DNA of 64,000 nucleotides from UBA7803 sp041690675. Lineage in GTDB: Bacteria; Pseudomonadota; Gammaproteobacteria; Pseudomonadales; Azotimanducaceae. Below the pieces are notes generated by a model. The model was not told the origin of the DNA. It saw only the letters and a list, made by a program, of their open reading frames with translations, and searched no databases. Made by a program: the position numbers and the translations under genes. The DNA lies in assembly GCA_041690675.1 (NCBI GenBank), contig JAWLGU010000005.1, forward strand, positions 1 to 64,000. The letters run 5' to 3'. Shown piece after piece: positions 24,692 to 32,278 of the stretch. Each line of letters starts with the position of its first letter. Positions within the stretch are counted from its first letter, which is position 1.

Positions 24692-25750
24692 CGCGGTGGA
24701 CGATACCGGCTCGGCGAACTCGTCCTGCGACACCTCGATGCACAGGTCTGCGAGCAGGCTCGGCAGGGTCAGATCCGACAGGCAGACGAACCGGTTCTCC
24801 AGCTCGCGCCCGAACACCACGAAGTGGGTGTCGAGCTCGCCGAGCTCCGCCAGCGCCTGGTCCCGGGCCTCCATGCCGCCGTAGTAGCCGCTGTCCATGA
24901 TGCGGACCAGGGTATCGACGCCCACCACGAAATGGGCGCCCCGGAAGCGCCGGGCTTTCTCCACGAAGGTGGGCAGGCGGGTCAGCCAGACCGGCCGGTC
25001 GAACTGCTCGAGGCGGGTGGCGATCTCGCGGTAGTCCAGCGGCGGCTTGTCCACGTTGACCACGGAGAGCTCGTAGGCGCCGGCAAGCTCCGTCTTCTGC
25101 TCGGCGATCTCGAGCATGCGCCGGTGCGCGCGGTGGAGCGGGTTGAAGGCCCCCGGCATCAGCAGCCGACCGTCGTGGGGCTGGCTCGCATGGGCGAGCT
25201 CCTCGCCGAGGATCAGCCGGCGCCAGGCCGGCTCGGCGACGGTGCAGGTGACCTCCGGCTCGCCCGGTGGCGCGGCCGTGAGCGGCAGCTCGAGGGCCCG
25301 GCCCAGGGCGTGCCAGAGCAGCTCCAGGAGTCCCTGCTCCTCCTGCGCTCGATCCCCGCGGAAACCCAGATGCGCCGCCCACGTGAGATTCTCTGTCTGG
25401 ACGGCCACGTGCGCCCGATGCGCTCCGCGTTTCTCGCGGCGGCTGGCCAGGCTGGCCGTGCAAGCGAAACCGAACGTCCGCCCGGCATGCCGGCCGCCTG
25501 CGAGATGGCGGGCCCGCTGGAACGCCGCCATGGCCATCGCCCGCGCGGTGGCGTCGGAGCAGGCCTGGTCCGGGTGGCGGCCGAGGATCTCTTCGAGTGC
25601 CGTCTGGTCATAGGGCACCCGGGCCTCCAGCACGGTGGCCGACGCACCCGGCGTGGTGAGCAGCTCGGAGAGCAGCAGGCTGCCGCCCCCGGTGATGTAG
25701 AAAACACCCTGCCAGGGAGATGCATGAAGGCTCTCGGCGCGCCCGCTCAC
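24644..25750 (-). CDS. CinA-like domain fused to a nucleotidyltransferase-like domain
   Basis: A 368-residue two-domain protein. Residues about 15-165 resemble the CinA C-terminal (NMN deamidase) fold, with TGGGSLLLSELLTTPGAS aligning with the ESCTGG loop, but the catalytic Ser of that loop is replaced (FYITGG). Residues about 195-360 form a NadD/cytidylyltransferase-like domain, with PGAFNPLHRAHRRMLE (HxxH nucleotide site) and VSSTALRRG (ISSTxxR motif). This suggests pyridine-nucleotide metabolism or damage control, but the activity is unproved. The start is a GTG at 25750, coupled to the hydrolase stop. The 3' end overlaps lysR. Confidence 0.75.
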   Translation of the reverse strand: MSGRAESLHASPWQGVFYITGGGSLLLSELLTTPGASATVLEARVPYDQTALEEILGRHPDQACSDATARAMAMAAFQRARHLAGGRHAGRTFGFACTASLASRREKRGAHRAHVAVQTENLTWAAHLGFRGDRAQEEQGLLELLWHALGRALELPLTAAPPGEPEVTCTVAEPAWRRLILGEELAHASQPHDGRLLMPGAFNPLHRAHRRMLEIAEQKTELAGAYELSVVNVDKPPLDYREIATRLEQFDRPVWLTRLPTFVEKARRFRGAHFVVGVDTLVRIMDSGYYGGMEARDQALAELGELDTHFVVFGRELENRFVCLSDLTLPSLLADLCIEVSQDEFAEPVSSTALRRGSVTDRFPGRGP

Positions 25751-25753
25751 CGC

Positions 25754-26623
25754 TCAGCCCGCCAGGAAATCCCGGGTGATTCGCAGGAACTCGTCGAGTC
25801 GGTCGTGGTGGACCCAGTGGCCGGCCCGCTCCACGTTCACCACCCGGGCGTCGCGGAAGTGCGCGGCCCGGCCGTCTTTCTCCGGGTCGGACGCCCAGGA
25901 CTCGGTGCCACGCACCAGCAGGGTGGGGCAGGTGATCCGCGACCACAGCGCGTACTGCTCGTCGAAGGCGAGCCCCGTGGGCGGGAACACCCGCACGTAG
26001 TTGTCGAACTTCCAGCTGTAGGTGCCGTCTTCGTTCTGGTTGCTGCCGTGGATGGTCAGATGCCGCGCCTGAGCTTCCGTCAGGTGCGGATTCTCCGTCT
26101 GCATGCGCTCGTAGGCGTCCTCCAGGGTCGCGTAGCGGCGCGGCATGCGGCCGGAGAGCTTGCGCAGGTCGTCGATCCACAGATGCAGGCGGTCGGCCGC
26201 CGGCTGCTCGATGCGCTTTCGCACCAGGTCCGGCGGCGGCCCCATGCCCTCGATGGCCACCAGCTTGGTGACCGTCTCCGGAAACAGACCCGTGTAGAGC
26301 AGCGAGATGGAGCCGCCCAGGGAGTGGCCGATGATGGTCACCGGGTTCATGTTGGTCTGACGCAAGAGTTGCGCGATGTCGTAGACGTAGTCCACCTGAT
26401 GGTAGCTGCCGCCGACCATCCACTGGGAGTCGCCGTGGCCGCGCAGGTCGGGGGCGATGACGTGGTACTCGTCGCGGAACGCCTGGGCGACCCAGTCCCA
26501 ATTGCGGCAATGATCGCGGCCGCCGTGGATGAGCAGCATGGGCGGCGCCCCTTCGTTGCCCCAATCCACGTAGTGCAGGCGCAGACGCTGGGAGAAGTAG
26601 ATGTGGGAGGTCGGTCCTTCCAT
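25754..26623 (-). CDS. Alpha/beta hydrolase
   Basis: Cytoplasmic serine hydrolase of 289 residues. The oxyanion region is LLIHGGRDHCRNWD, the nucleophile elbow IIGHSLGG and the terminal catalytic His AGHWVHHD. A lid of about 70 helical residues lies between the nucleophile and the acid. It could be an esterase, a C-C hydrolase or an epoxide-hydrolase-like enzyme. ATG 26623 (MEGPTSHIYFS) was chosen because the frame upstream is not protein-like. The fusion gene follows directly on the same strand. Confidence 0.87.
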   Translation of the reverse strand: MEGPTSHIYFSQRLRLHYVDWGNEGAPPMLLIHGGRDHCRNWDWVAQAFRDEYHVIAPDLRGHGDSQWMVGGSYHQVDYVYDIAQLLRQTNMNPVTIIGHSLGGSISLLYTGLFPETVTKLVAIEGMGPPPDLVRKRIEQPAADRLHLWIDDLRKLSGRMPRRYATLEDAYERMQTENPHLTEAQARHLTIHGSNQNEDGTYSWKFDNYVRVFPPTGLAFDEQYALWSRITCPTLLVRGTESWASDPEKDGRAAHFRDARVVNVERAGHWVHHDRLDEFLRITRDFLAG

Positions 26624-26756
26624 ATCGGCCGTTCCGGGTGCTCTCGAGGATGCGCGAGTATAACCGAGCCGGTTCCCGGGGCGGGCGGCTTTCGCTGCCG
26701 TAGCCGATGGCGTATGGTCGCTGGCGGTTGACCGCATGACATCGGGGGGAGGCCTC

Positions 26757-27116
26757 ATGCTCAAGTCGTTCCACGTGGCGCTCGCGTACCTCACCGTGGT
26801 GGGTTTCGTGATCCGCGGCATCTGGGCGCTCACCGACTCTCCGCTGCGCCGGGAGCGGTGGGTGAAGGTGGCGCCGCACGTGGTGGACACCCTGCTGCTG
26901 GTGCTGGGAGTCGTCATGGCTTATCGGCTCAGTCTCTCCCCGGTATCCGGGTGGCTCGGCGCCAAGCTGCTCGGGCTCCTGGCCTACATCGGCTTCGGCG
27001 TGCTCACCATGCGCGCACGGGGGAAGCCGCTGCAGGTCGCCGGGTTCGTCGGCGCCCTGTTGTCCGTGAGCTACATCTTCGCCGTCGCCTTCACGCGTTC
27101 CCCCTGGCCGTTCTGA
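26757..27116 (+). CDS. SirB2-family membrane protein
   Basis: Integral membrane protein of 119 residues with four hydrophobic helices and the SirB2 pattern: KSFHVALAYLTVVGFVIRGIW, then APHVVDTLLLVLGVVMAY and GVLTMRARGKPLQ. The molecular function of the family is not established. ATG 26757 follows GGAGG at short distance. Its last 26 bases overlap the end of the convergent transporter gene. Confidence 0.85.
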   Translation: MLKSFHVALAYLTVVGFVIRGIWALTDSPLRRERWVKVAPHVVDTLLLVLGVVMAYRLSLSPVSGWLGAKLLGLLAYIGFGVLTMRARGKPLQVAGFVGALLSVSYIFAVAFTRSPWPF

Positions 27117-28362
27117 CCGGCCGGCGCGCCGCGTGGACTACCACGGCCGCCTCGATGACGAATCCGAGGATCAGTACCAGCGCCGCGGTGACGTGATTCA
27201 GCCAGCCGAGCCCGAACAGCAACTGACAGGCGGCGTAGATGCCGGCGACCCGGAGTATGGCGCCGGCCGCCATTCCCACGGTGCGGCGTTCCACCATGAG
27301 CCGGCCGTGAAAGTAGTTGCGGAAGACGATCACCGCCGGCATGAGGCACATCACCAGCATCACGTCCACGGACAGCGCGCGGACGTCGTCGGGGATTCGC
27401 ATCAGCCCCTTCCAGATCAGGTTCGACAGCGGCGTCACGGCGAACAGCAGCATGATGCCGGTGAGGCCGGCGCACACCAGGGCCATGAAGCGGCGCTTCT
27501 CCGGGAGGTCGTCGAGACCGAAGGTGACGAAGAAGTGGCGGAACTGGTTGGCGGCCTGCTGGAACAGCATGGAGAAGTCGAAAGCCACGCGCATGGCGGC
27601 AATGGCGACGATGCCGCCGGGTGTGCGGCTGACGAAGGCATAGAGCACGGGCCGGCTGAGGGCGAACATGATTCCCGTGGTCGAGACCGGGACGTAGAAG
27701 CCGGCGAGCTCCCGGTAGCCGAGAGACTCGTGCTCCGCTTGGCGCGGCGGGCGGTAGTGGGCGCGCGTGACGACCATGGTCCCGGTCAGATGCAGCAGCA
27801 TGGCCACGGCCTCGGCGCCCACCAGCACCGCCACGGGCCGGAGGCCCAGGGCGAATCCCGCCACCAGGCCGACGATCACGGTGGAGAGGAACATGGCGTT
27901 CAGCAGAGTGACCCAGCCCGTCAGGCGCGCCTGAATGAGCAGCCCCGTGTAGTAGAAGCGCAGGGCGGAGATCACTACCAGGGGCGCCAGGTACTGGAGA
28001 TACTCGCGCACCCGGCCGGCGAGCGCGGCGTCGATGTGGTAGACCTGCTGCAACAGCCGCTCACCGGCGTCCAGGTGTCCCAGGGCGAGCAGCGGCACCA
28101 TCAGCCCGGTGCCCACGCCGGCAACGAAGCGGAAGGTCTTGCGCGTCGCCTGTGGGCTGCGGGCGTAGACGTTGGTGAGCTGGCTGATGAAATTCAGGCT
28201 GGCGCGGAAGAAGCCGAACGTGCCGTAGGCCAGGGCGAACACGGCCAGCTCCGTGGCGGCCTCGGGATAGCGTGCGAGCGCGGCATTCTGGAACTGGATG
28301 GACAGCACCATGGCCAGACCCGTGAGGGCCAGGGGCCAGTAGAACTGCCAGTACGCCCGCAC
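27091..28362 (-). CDS. Polytopic membrane protein of the MOP/flippase type
   Basis: A 423-residue membrane protein with about twelve hydrophobic helices. It begins with an amphipathic WQFYWPLALTGLAMVLSIQFQNAAL, like MOP-superfamily transporters (MATE, polysaccharide flippases, ANKH-like). A conserved-looking loop NFISQLTNVYARSPQATRKTFR follows the second helix. I cannot name the substrate; the ANKH-like resemblance is by eye only. It is downstream of, and on the same strand as, the acyl-CoA dehydrogenase at 28388, with 25 bases between. Confidence 0.7.
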   Translation of the reverse strand: MRAYWQFYWPLALTGLAMVLSIQFQNAALARYPEAATELAVFALAYGTFGFFRASLNFISQLTNVYARSPQATRKTFRFVAGVGTGLMVPLLALGHLDAGERLLQQVYHIDAALAGRVREYLQYLAPLVVISALRFYYTGLLIQARLTGWVTLLNAMFLSTVIVGLVAGFALGLRPVAVLVGAEAVAMLLHLTGTMVVTRAHYRPPRQAEHESLGYRELAGFYVPVSTTGIMFALSRPVLYAFVSRTPGGIVAIAAMRVAFDFSMLFQQAANQFRHFFVTFGLDDLPEKRRFMALVCAGLTGIMLLFAVTPLSNLIWKGLMRIPDDVRALSVDVMLVMCLMPAVIVFRNYFHGRLMVERRTVGMAAGAILRVAGIYAACQLLFGLGWLNHVTAALVLILGFVIEAAVVVHAARRPVRTARGNA

Positions 28363-28387
28363 GCGGCGGCGGGAAGGCCCCGCGGGC

Positions 28388-29545
28388 CTAGCCGAGGGTC
28401 CGGCCGATGAGTTCCTTCATGATCTCGTTGGTGCCGCCGTAGATCTTCTGCACCCGGGCATCCGCGTACATCCGGGAGATCTCGTACTCGTCCATGTAGC
28501 CGGCGCCGCCGTGGAGCTGCAGACACTCGTCGATGACGTCGCACTGCTTCTGGGTGCACCAGTACTTGGCCATGGACGCCGTGGCGGCGTCCAGACGGCC
28601 TTCGAGCAGCCACAGCACGCACTGATCCACGAAGGTGCGGGCGATGAGGGCCTCGGTCTTGCACTCCGCCAGATTGAACCTGCTGTTCTGGAAGTCCAGC
28701 ACGCGTTGACCGAAGGCCTTGCGCTCCTTGACGAAGTCCAGAGTGATCTCGATGGCGCGCTCCATGGCCACCACCGCGGCCTGGGCGATGTTGAGCCGTT
28801 CCTGCGGGAGCTGCTGCATGAGCTGGACGAAGCCTTTGCCCTCCACCTCGCCGAGAAGGTTCGCTACCGGCACGCGGCAGTCCTGAAAGAACAGCTCCGA
28901 GGTGTCAGCGGCCTTCTGGCCCAGCTTCTTCAGATTGCGGCCGCGCTGGAACCCGGGGGCATCGGCCGTCTCCGCCACGATGAGCGAGATACCCTTCGCC
29001 CCCTGGGTGGGATCGGTCTTGGCCACCACGATCACCAGGTCGGCATGCTGCCCGTTGGTGATGTAGGTCTTTGCGCCGTTGATGACGTAGTGATCGCCGT
29101 CGCGGATCGCCGTGGTGCGCACCGCCTGCAGGTCGGAGCCGGTGTTGGGCTCTGTCATGGCGATGGCGCCTACCAGCTCGCCGGTGGCCATCTTCGGCAG
29201 CCAGCGCTGGCGCTGTTCCTCGGTGCCGTAGTTGAGGATGTAAGGCGCCACGATGGTGCTGTGGACCTGGTTGCCGAACCCGGTCACGCCGGCGCGATGC
29301 ATCTCCTCCATGATGACCGTTTCGTGACGGTAATCGCCGCCGCCGCCACCGTACTCCGCCGGAATCTCGGCGCACAGAAGGCCCGCCGCTCCGGCCTTGT
29401 TCCAGGCGTCCCGGTCCACCTTGCCCTGGCTGATCCACTTCTCGTTCAGCGGCGCGAATTCCTGCTCGAAGAACTTGCGCGCGGCGTCCTGCAGGATGCG
29501 CAGCTCGTCGTCGAGCCAGGGGGATTGGTAGTTCTCGTACAGCAT
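28388..29545 (-). CDS. Acyl-CoA dehydrogenase family protein (third of four)
   Basis: FAD-dependent acyl-CoA dehydrogenase of 385 residues with all family blocks: IPAEYGGGGGDYRHETVI, MTEPNTGSDLQAVRTTA, INGAKTYITNGQHADL, the helix QFNxxR-like QNSRFNLAECKTEA, and C-terminal YGGTNEIMKELIGRTLG. It resembles long-chain enzymes. It starts at ATG 29545 and is followed by the MOP-type membrane protein on the same strand. Confidence 0.92.
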   Translation of the reverse strand: MLYENYQSPWLDDELRILQDAARKFFEQEFAPLNEKWISQGKVDRDAWNKAGAAGLLCAEIPAEYGGGGGDYRHETVIMEEMHRAGVTGFGNQVHSTIVAPYILNYGTEEQRQRWLPKMATGELVGAIAMTEPNTGSDLQAVRTTAIRDGDHYVINGAKTYITNGQHADLVIVVAKTDPTQGAKGISLIVAETADAPGFQRGRNLKKLGQKAADTSELFFQDCRVPVANLLGEVEGKGFVQLMQQLPQERLNIAQAAVVAMERAIEITLDFVKERKAFGQRVLDFQNSRFNLAECKTEALIARTFVDQCVLWLLEGRLDAATASMAKYWCTQKQCDVIDECLQLHGGAGYMDEYEISRMYADARVQKIYGGTNEIMKELIGRTLG

Positions 29546-29672
29546 CGGTCGATCGTCCTAGGCTACGGCAGGAGCGCGAGCATAGCATGGAGTGGAGGCG
29601 CTCCCATCCAGGGTGTGCTGGGCCCGCGGAACCGATATGCTTGTGCGGCCATGACAAGAATGGAGGTGAACG

Positions 29673-29975
29673 ATGATGAACCGATTGGCAATGTCGCTGA
29701 TACTGATGCTAGGTCTGGCAGCCTGCGGACAAGGCCCCGATCAGGACGCCGAAGCGGGTGATGCCGAGGGTGGCATGCCGGAGGACGTGCAGAGCGCCAC
29801 CGAAGACACTCTGGAACAGGCACAGCAGGCGGCCGACGATCTGGCGGAGCGCGCCGGGGCTGCGGCGGAGGAAGCCGGCGAGGCCATGCGGTCCGCGGCC
29901 GGCACCGCCATGGACGAGGCGGAGCAGGCCAGCGAGGACGCGGCAGAGGCCGTGGACGAGGCTACCGACGAGTGA
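29673..29975 (+). CDS. Small acidic alanine-rich lipoprotein
   Basis: A 100-residue protein with a short signal peptide (MMNRLAMSLILMLGLAAC) ending in a clear lipobox, so Cys18 should be lipidated. The mature part is almost only Ala, Glu, Asp, Gln and Met, predicted as one long amphipathic helix or coiled coil (EQAQQAADDLAERAGAAAEE). Function unrecognised. GGAGG precedes the tandem ATGs. It overlaps the convergent gene at its last 14 bases. Confidence 0.75.
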   Translation: MMNRLAMSLILMLGLAACGQGPDQDAEAGDAEGGMPEDVQSATEDTLEQAQQAADDLAERAGAAAEEAGEAMRSAAGTAMDEAEQASEDAAEAVDEATDE

Positions 29976-30375
29976 TCCGCTCCGACCGCTGGTTGACGCA
30001 GGTCTCCAGCCAGCGGTTCAGGGCTGCCTCGAAGCGAGCGAACTCGGCTTCGCTCATGGGCAGGTACCCCTCGGAGGAGGGGTTGGTGCGCCAGCGGCGC
30101 ACGCGTTCCACGGGAAGGCCCGCGAGCGCGGCCACACGATCCGGGGTCAGGGCGTGGCGATTCATCAGCACCCGGAGCCGATTGTTGAAGTTCTGTATCC
30201 GGTCCACCGTCGCGCCTCGGTAGGCGTCTCGCTCCAACTCCGCCGCGAGCCTCCTGAGCTCGCTCAGCTCCCTTGCGGTCAGCACCCGCTCGTTGGCGTC
30301 GAGGTCGATGAAATTGTCCCCGGCCGCCAGCTCCAGATGACGAATGTAGCTCTTGAGCAACTCCCGATAGCCCAT
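29962..30375 (-). CDS. Hypothetical protein with helix-turn-helix-like C-terminus
   Basis: Unrecognised soluble protein of 137 residues. It begins MGYRELLKSYIRHLE, has a helical middle (RELSELRRLAAELERDAYRG) and a region reading like a helix-turn-helix (LTPDRVAALAGLPVERVRRW). An ATG at 30459 would add 28 residues, but that part is not protein-like and overlaps the Pho-box region. It is divergent from the lipoprotein/TonB receptor operon, so it might regulate it, but only position supports this. Confidence 0.6.
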   Translation of the reverse strand: MGYRELLKSYIRHLELAAGDNFIDLDANERVLTARELSELRRLAAELERDAYRGATVDRIQNFNNRLRVLMNRHALTPDRVAALAGLPVERVRRWRTNPSSEGYLPMSEAEFARFEAALNRWLETCVNQRSERITRR

Positions 30376-30463
30376 GGCGTTCGCATTTGCACCGTGCCTC
30401 GGAAAGAACCTACACGGGGCGTGTTTCGTTCCCGTGACGCATTCCCTTCGCTTGTTCATGAGT

Positions 30464-30509
30464 CTGTCATGAAGGCGTAACGGGACTGAAACGAACCGCT
30501 GCTAGCTTT
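30464..30509 (+). promoter_or_regulatory. Pho-box-like array and -10 element before the lipoprotein/TonB receptor operon
   Basis: Three heptamers lie in an exact 11-bp period: CTGTCAT (30464-30470), GCGTAAC (30475-30481) and CTGAAAC (30486-30492). A possible -10, TAGCTT (30504-30509), follows 11 bases after the last. This is the arrangement of PhoB sites (CTGTCAT-N4-CTGTCAC) replacing the -35. A fourth, weaker heptamer lies upstream. The downstream start is at 30575. Confidence 0.6.
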
Positions 30510-30574
30510 CCCACCACTGAGAACCGGCGTGACAACCGGCAGTTAAACAGCAACTCAGCGGGGGAACCCATCAG

Positions 30575-32269
30575 ATGAACCTCATGAAAGATTCCGTTCG
30601 CGTGCTCGCGACCACCGCCTGCGCGGCGGGGTTGCTCGCCGGCTGTGGCGGGGGTGGCGACATCGAGCTCACGCCCACCACGGTGGACAACTCGGTGAAC
30701 AACAGCAACAACACCACCACGGAGCAGCCGAGCGGCGGCACCAATCCATGCGCGTCCTACACCACCAGCGGCGGCCAGACCCGGCAGGGCAGCTACGACG
30801 GCACACACTGCACCTACAGCCCCACTTTCGTGGATGCCGGCAACAACCTGGTGGTGGATCTGACGATCCCCGCGCTGCCGGCCGGGGGCGCGCACATCTT
30901 CCAGGGCAGCCTGTTCGTCGGCAACGCCTACGACAGCGACGCCGAGCTCGCCGCGGCGGGAATCGCCCAGGGGGGTGACGGGCCCACCCTGACCATCGAG
31001 GCCGGCGCCACCCTGGCCTGGGAATCCAACGACAACTTCATGGTGATCAACCGCGGCGCCCAGATCTTCGCCGTGGGCACCCCTTCCGCGCCCATCACCT
31101 TCACCTCCGTCTCCGACGTCAACGGTGATCTGGCTGACGACCCCGAGGCGGTGTCCCAGTGGGGCGGCATGATCATCGACGGCTTCGGGGTCACCAACAA
31201 GTGCGAGTACACGGGCATCCGAGGCGTCGACCTGGCGCTCGCCAGCGAGTGCCACGTGGCTTCGGAGGGATCGGCCGGTCTCGACGAGAACTACTACGGC
31301 GGCGACAACGACGACGACAGCTCCGGGCGTCTGGAGTACGTGGTCGTCAAGCACACCGGCGCCGAGGTGGGCAACGGTGACGAGCTCAACGGTATCACCT
31401 TCGGCGCGGTGGGCCGCAACACCATCGTCAGGAACCTCGAGACCTACTCCACCTACGACGATGGAATCGAGATGTTCGGCGGCGCCGTCGACTTCGAGAA
31501 CTTCGCCGCCGTTTACGTGCGCGACGATTCCATCGACGTGGACGAAGGCTGGATCGGCACCATCGACACGGCTCTGGTGATCCAGTCGGCGACCGACGGC
31601 AACCACTGCATCGAGGCGGACGGCATCGGTTCGTTCGACAGCCTCGACCCGGCGGTGGTCGAAGACTTCATCGCCCGCGGTCTGCACAGCGCGCCGACCA
31701 TCAGCAACCTGACCTGCATCATATCGGCCAACGGCGCCGATACCGCCACCCACGATCCGGGCGCTGGCTGGCGTTTCCGCGAGGGCATCGCCCCGGTAGT
31801 GAACGACTCCATGGTCATCGCTTCCTTCGGCCCGGACGCCGATGCGGACACGAACTACTGTCTGCGCATAGACAACCGCAGCCTGGCGTTCGCCGAGGCG
31901 GGTGATCTGCAGCTGAACACGGTGATCATGGCCTGCGAGGACCGTACCAACGGCAACACGCTGCCCGGCGGAACCTCCGTGGAGGACTGGGCCGCTGCCA
32001 ACGGCGTGGTGTTCGCCACCATCGACGGCGTCGTGGACCCGACGGCTACGGCCGACACCGAACTTCAGCTTCTGGACGGCGTGCCGCCGGTGTACTCCAT
32101 CGACTACGCGACCATGGTGGTGGATGGTGCCGCGCCGGCAGGTGGTCCGGTCGCCGGCGACTTCATCGGGGCCCTGAGCCAGAGCGCCGACAATCCGTTC
32201 GCCGGCTGGACCTTCGGCCTCTTCGAGGACAACCGCGCCCAGCCCCTGTGGTTCGAAGCGCAACCTTGA
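30575..32269 (+). CDS. Surface lipoprotein with beta-helix-like body, partner of TonB receptor
   Basis: A 564-residue protein with a signal peptide and lipobox (GLLAGC, lipidated Cys24), then an Asn/Thr-rich linker and a large beta-rich domain. Features such as TLTIEAGATLAWESNDNFMV, GAQIFAVGTPSAPITFTS and FGGAVDFENFAAVYV read like right-handed beta-helix turns. Four Cys pairs are possible. The body is acidic, with many Asp. It is nine bases upstream of a TonB-dependent receptor and both follow a Pho-box-like promoter. The natural inference is a ligand-capturing surface lipoprotein for that receptor, SusD-like in role but not in fold. Confidence 0.8.
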   Translation: MNLMKDSVRVLATTACAAGLLAGCGGGGDIELTPTTVDNSVNNSNNTTTEQPSGGTNPCASYTTSGGQTRQGSYDGTHCTYSPTFVDAGNNLVVDLTIPALPAGGAHIFQGSLFVGNAYDSDAELAAAGIAQGGDGPTLTIEAGATLAWESNDNFMVINRGAQIFAVGTPSAPITFTSVSDVNGDLADDPEAVSQWGGMIIDGFGVTNKCEYTGIRGVDLALASECHVASEGSAGLDENYYGGDNDDDSSGRLEYVVVKHTGAEVGNGDELNGITFGAVGRNTIVRNLETYSTYDDGIEMFGGAVDFENFAAVYVRDDSIDVDEGWIGTIDTALVIQSATDGNHCIEADGIGSFDSLDPAVVEDFIARGLHSAPTISNLTCIISANGADTATHDPGAGWRFREGIAPVVNDSMVIASFGPDADADTNYCLRIDNRSLAFAEAGDLQLNTVIMACEDRTNGNTLPGGTSVEDWAAANGVVFATIDGVVDPTATADTELQLLDGVPPVYSIDYATMVVDGAAPAGGPVAGDFIGALSQSADNPFAGWTFGLFEDNRAQPLWFEAQP

Positions 32270-32278
32270 GGCCGAGCC

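Noticed and set aside
27133..28410. Plus-strand open frame opposite the membrane protein gene
   Set aside because: Hydrophilic, repetitive His/Gly/Glu/Arg composition with no motif; the minus-strand frame is clearly a membrane protein.
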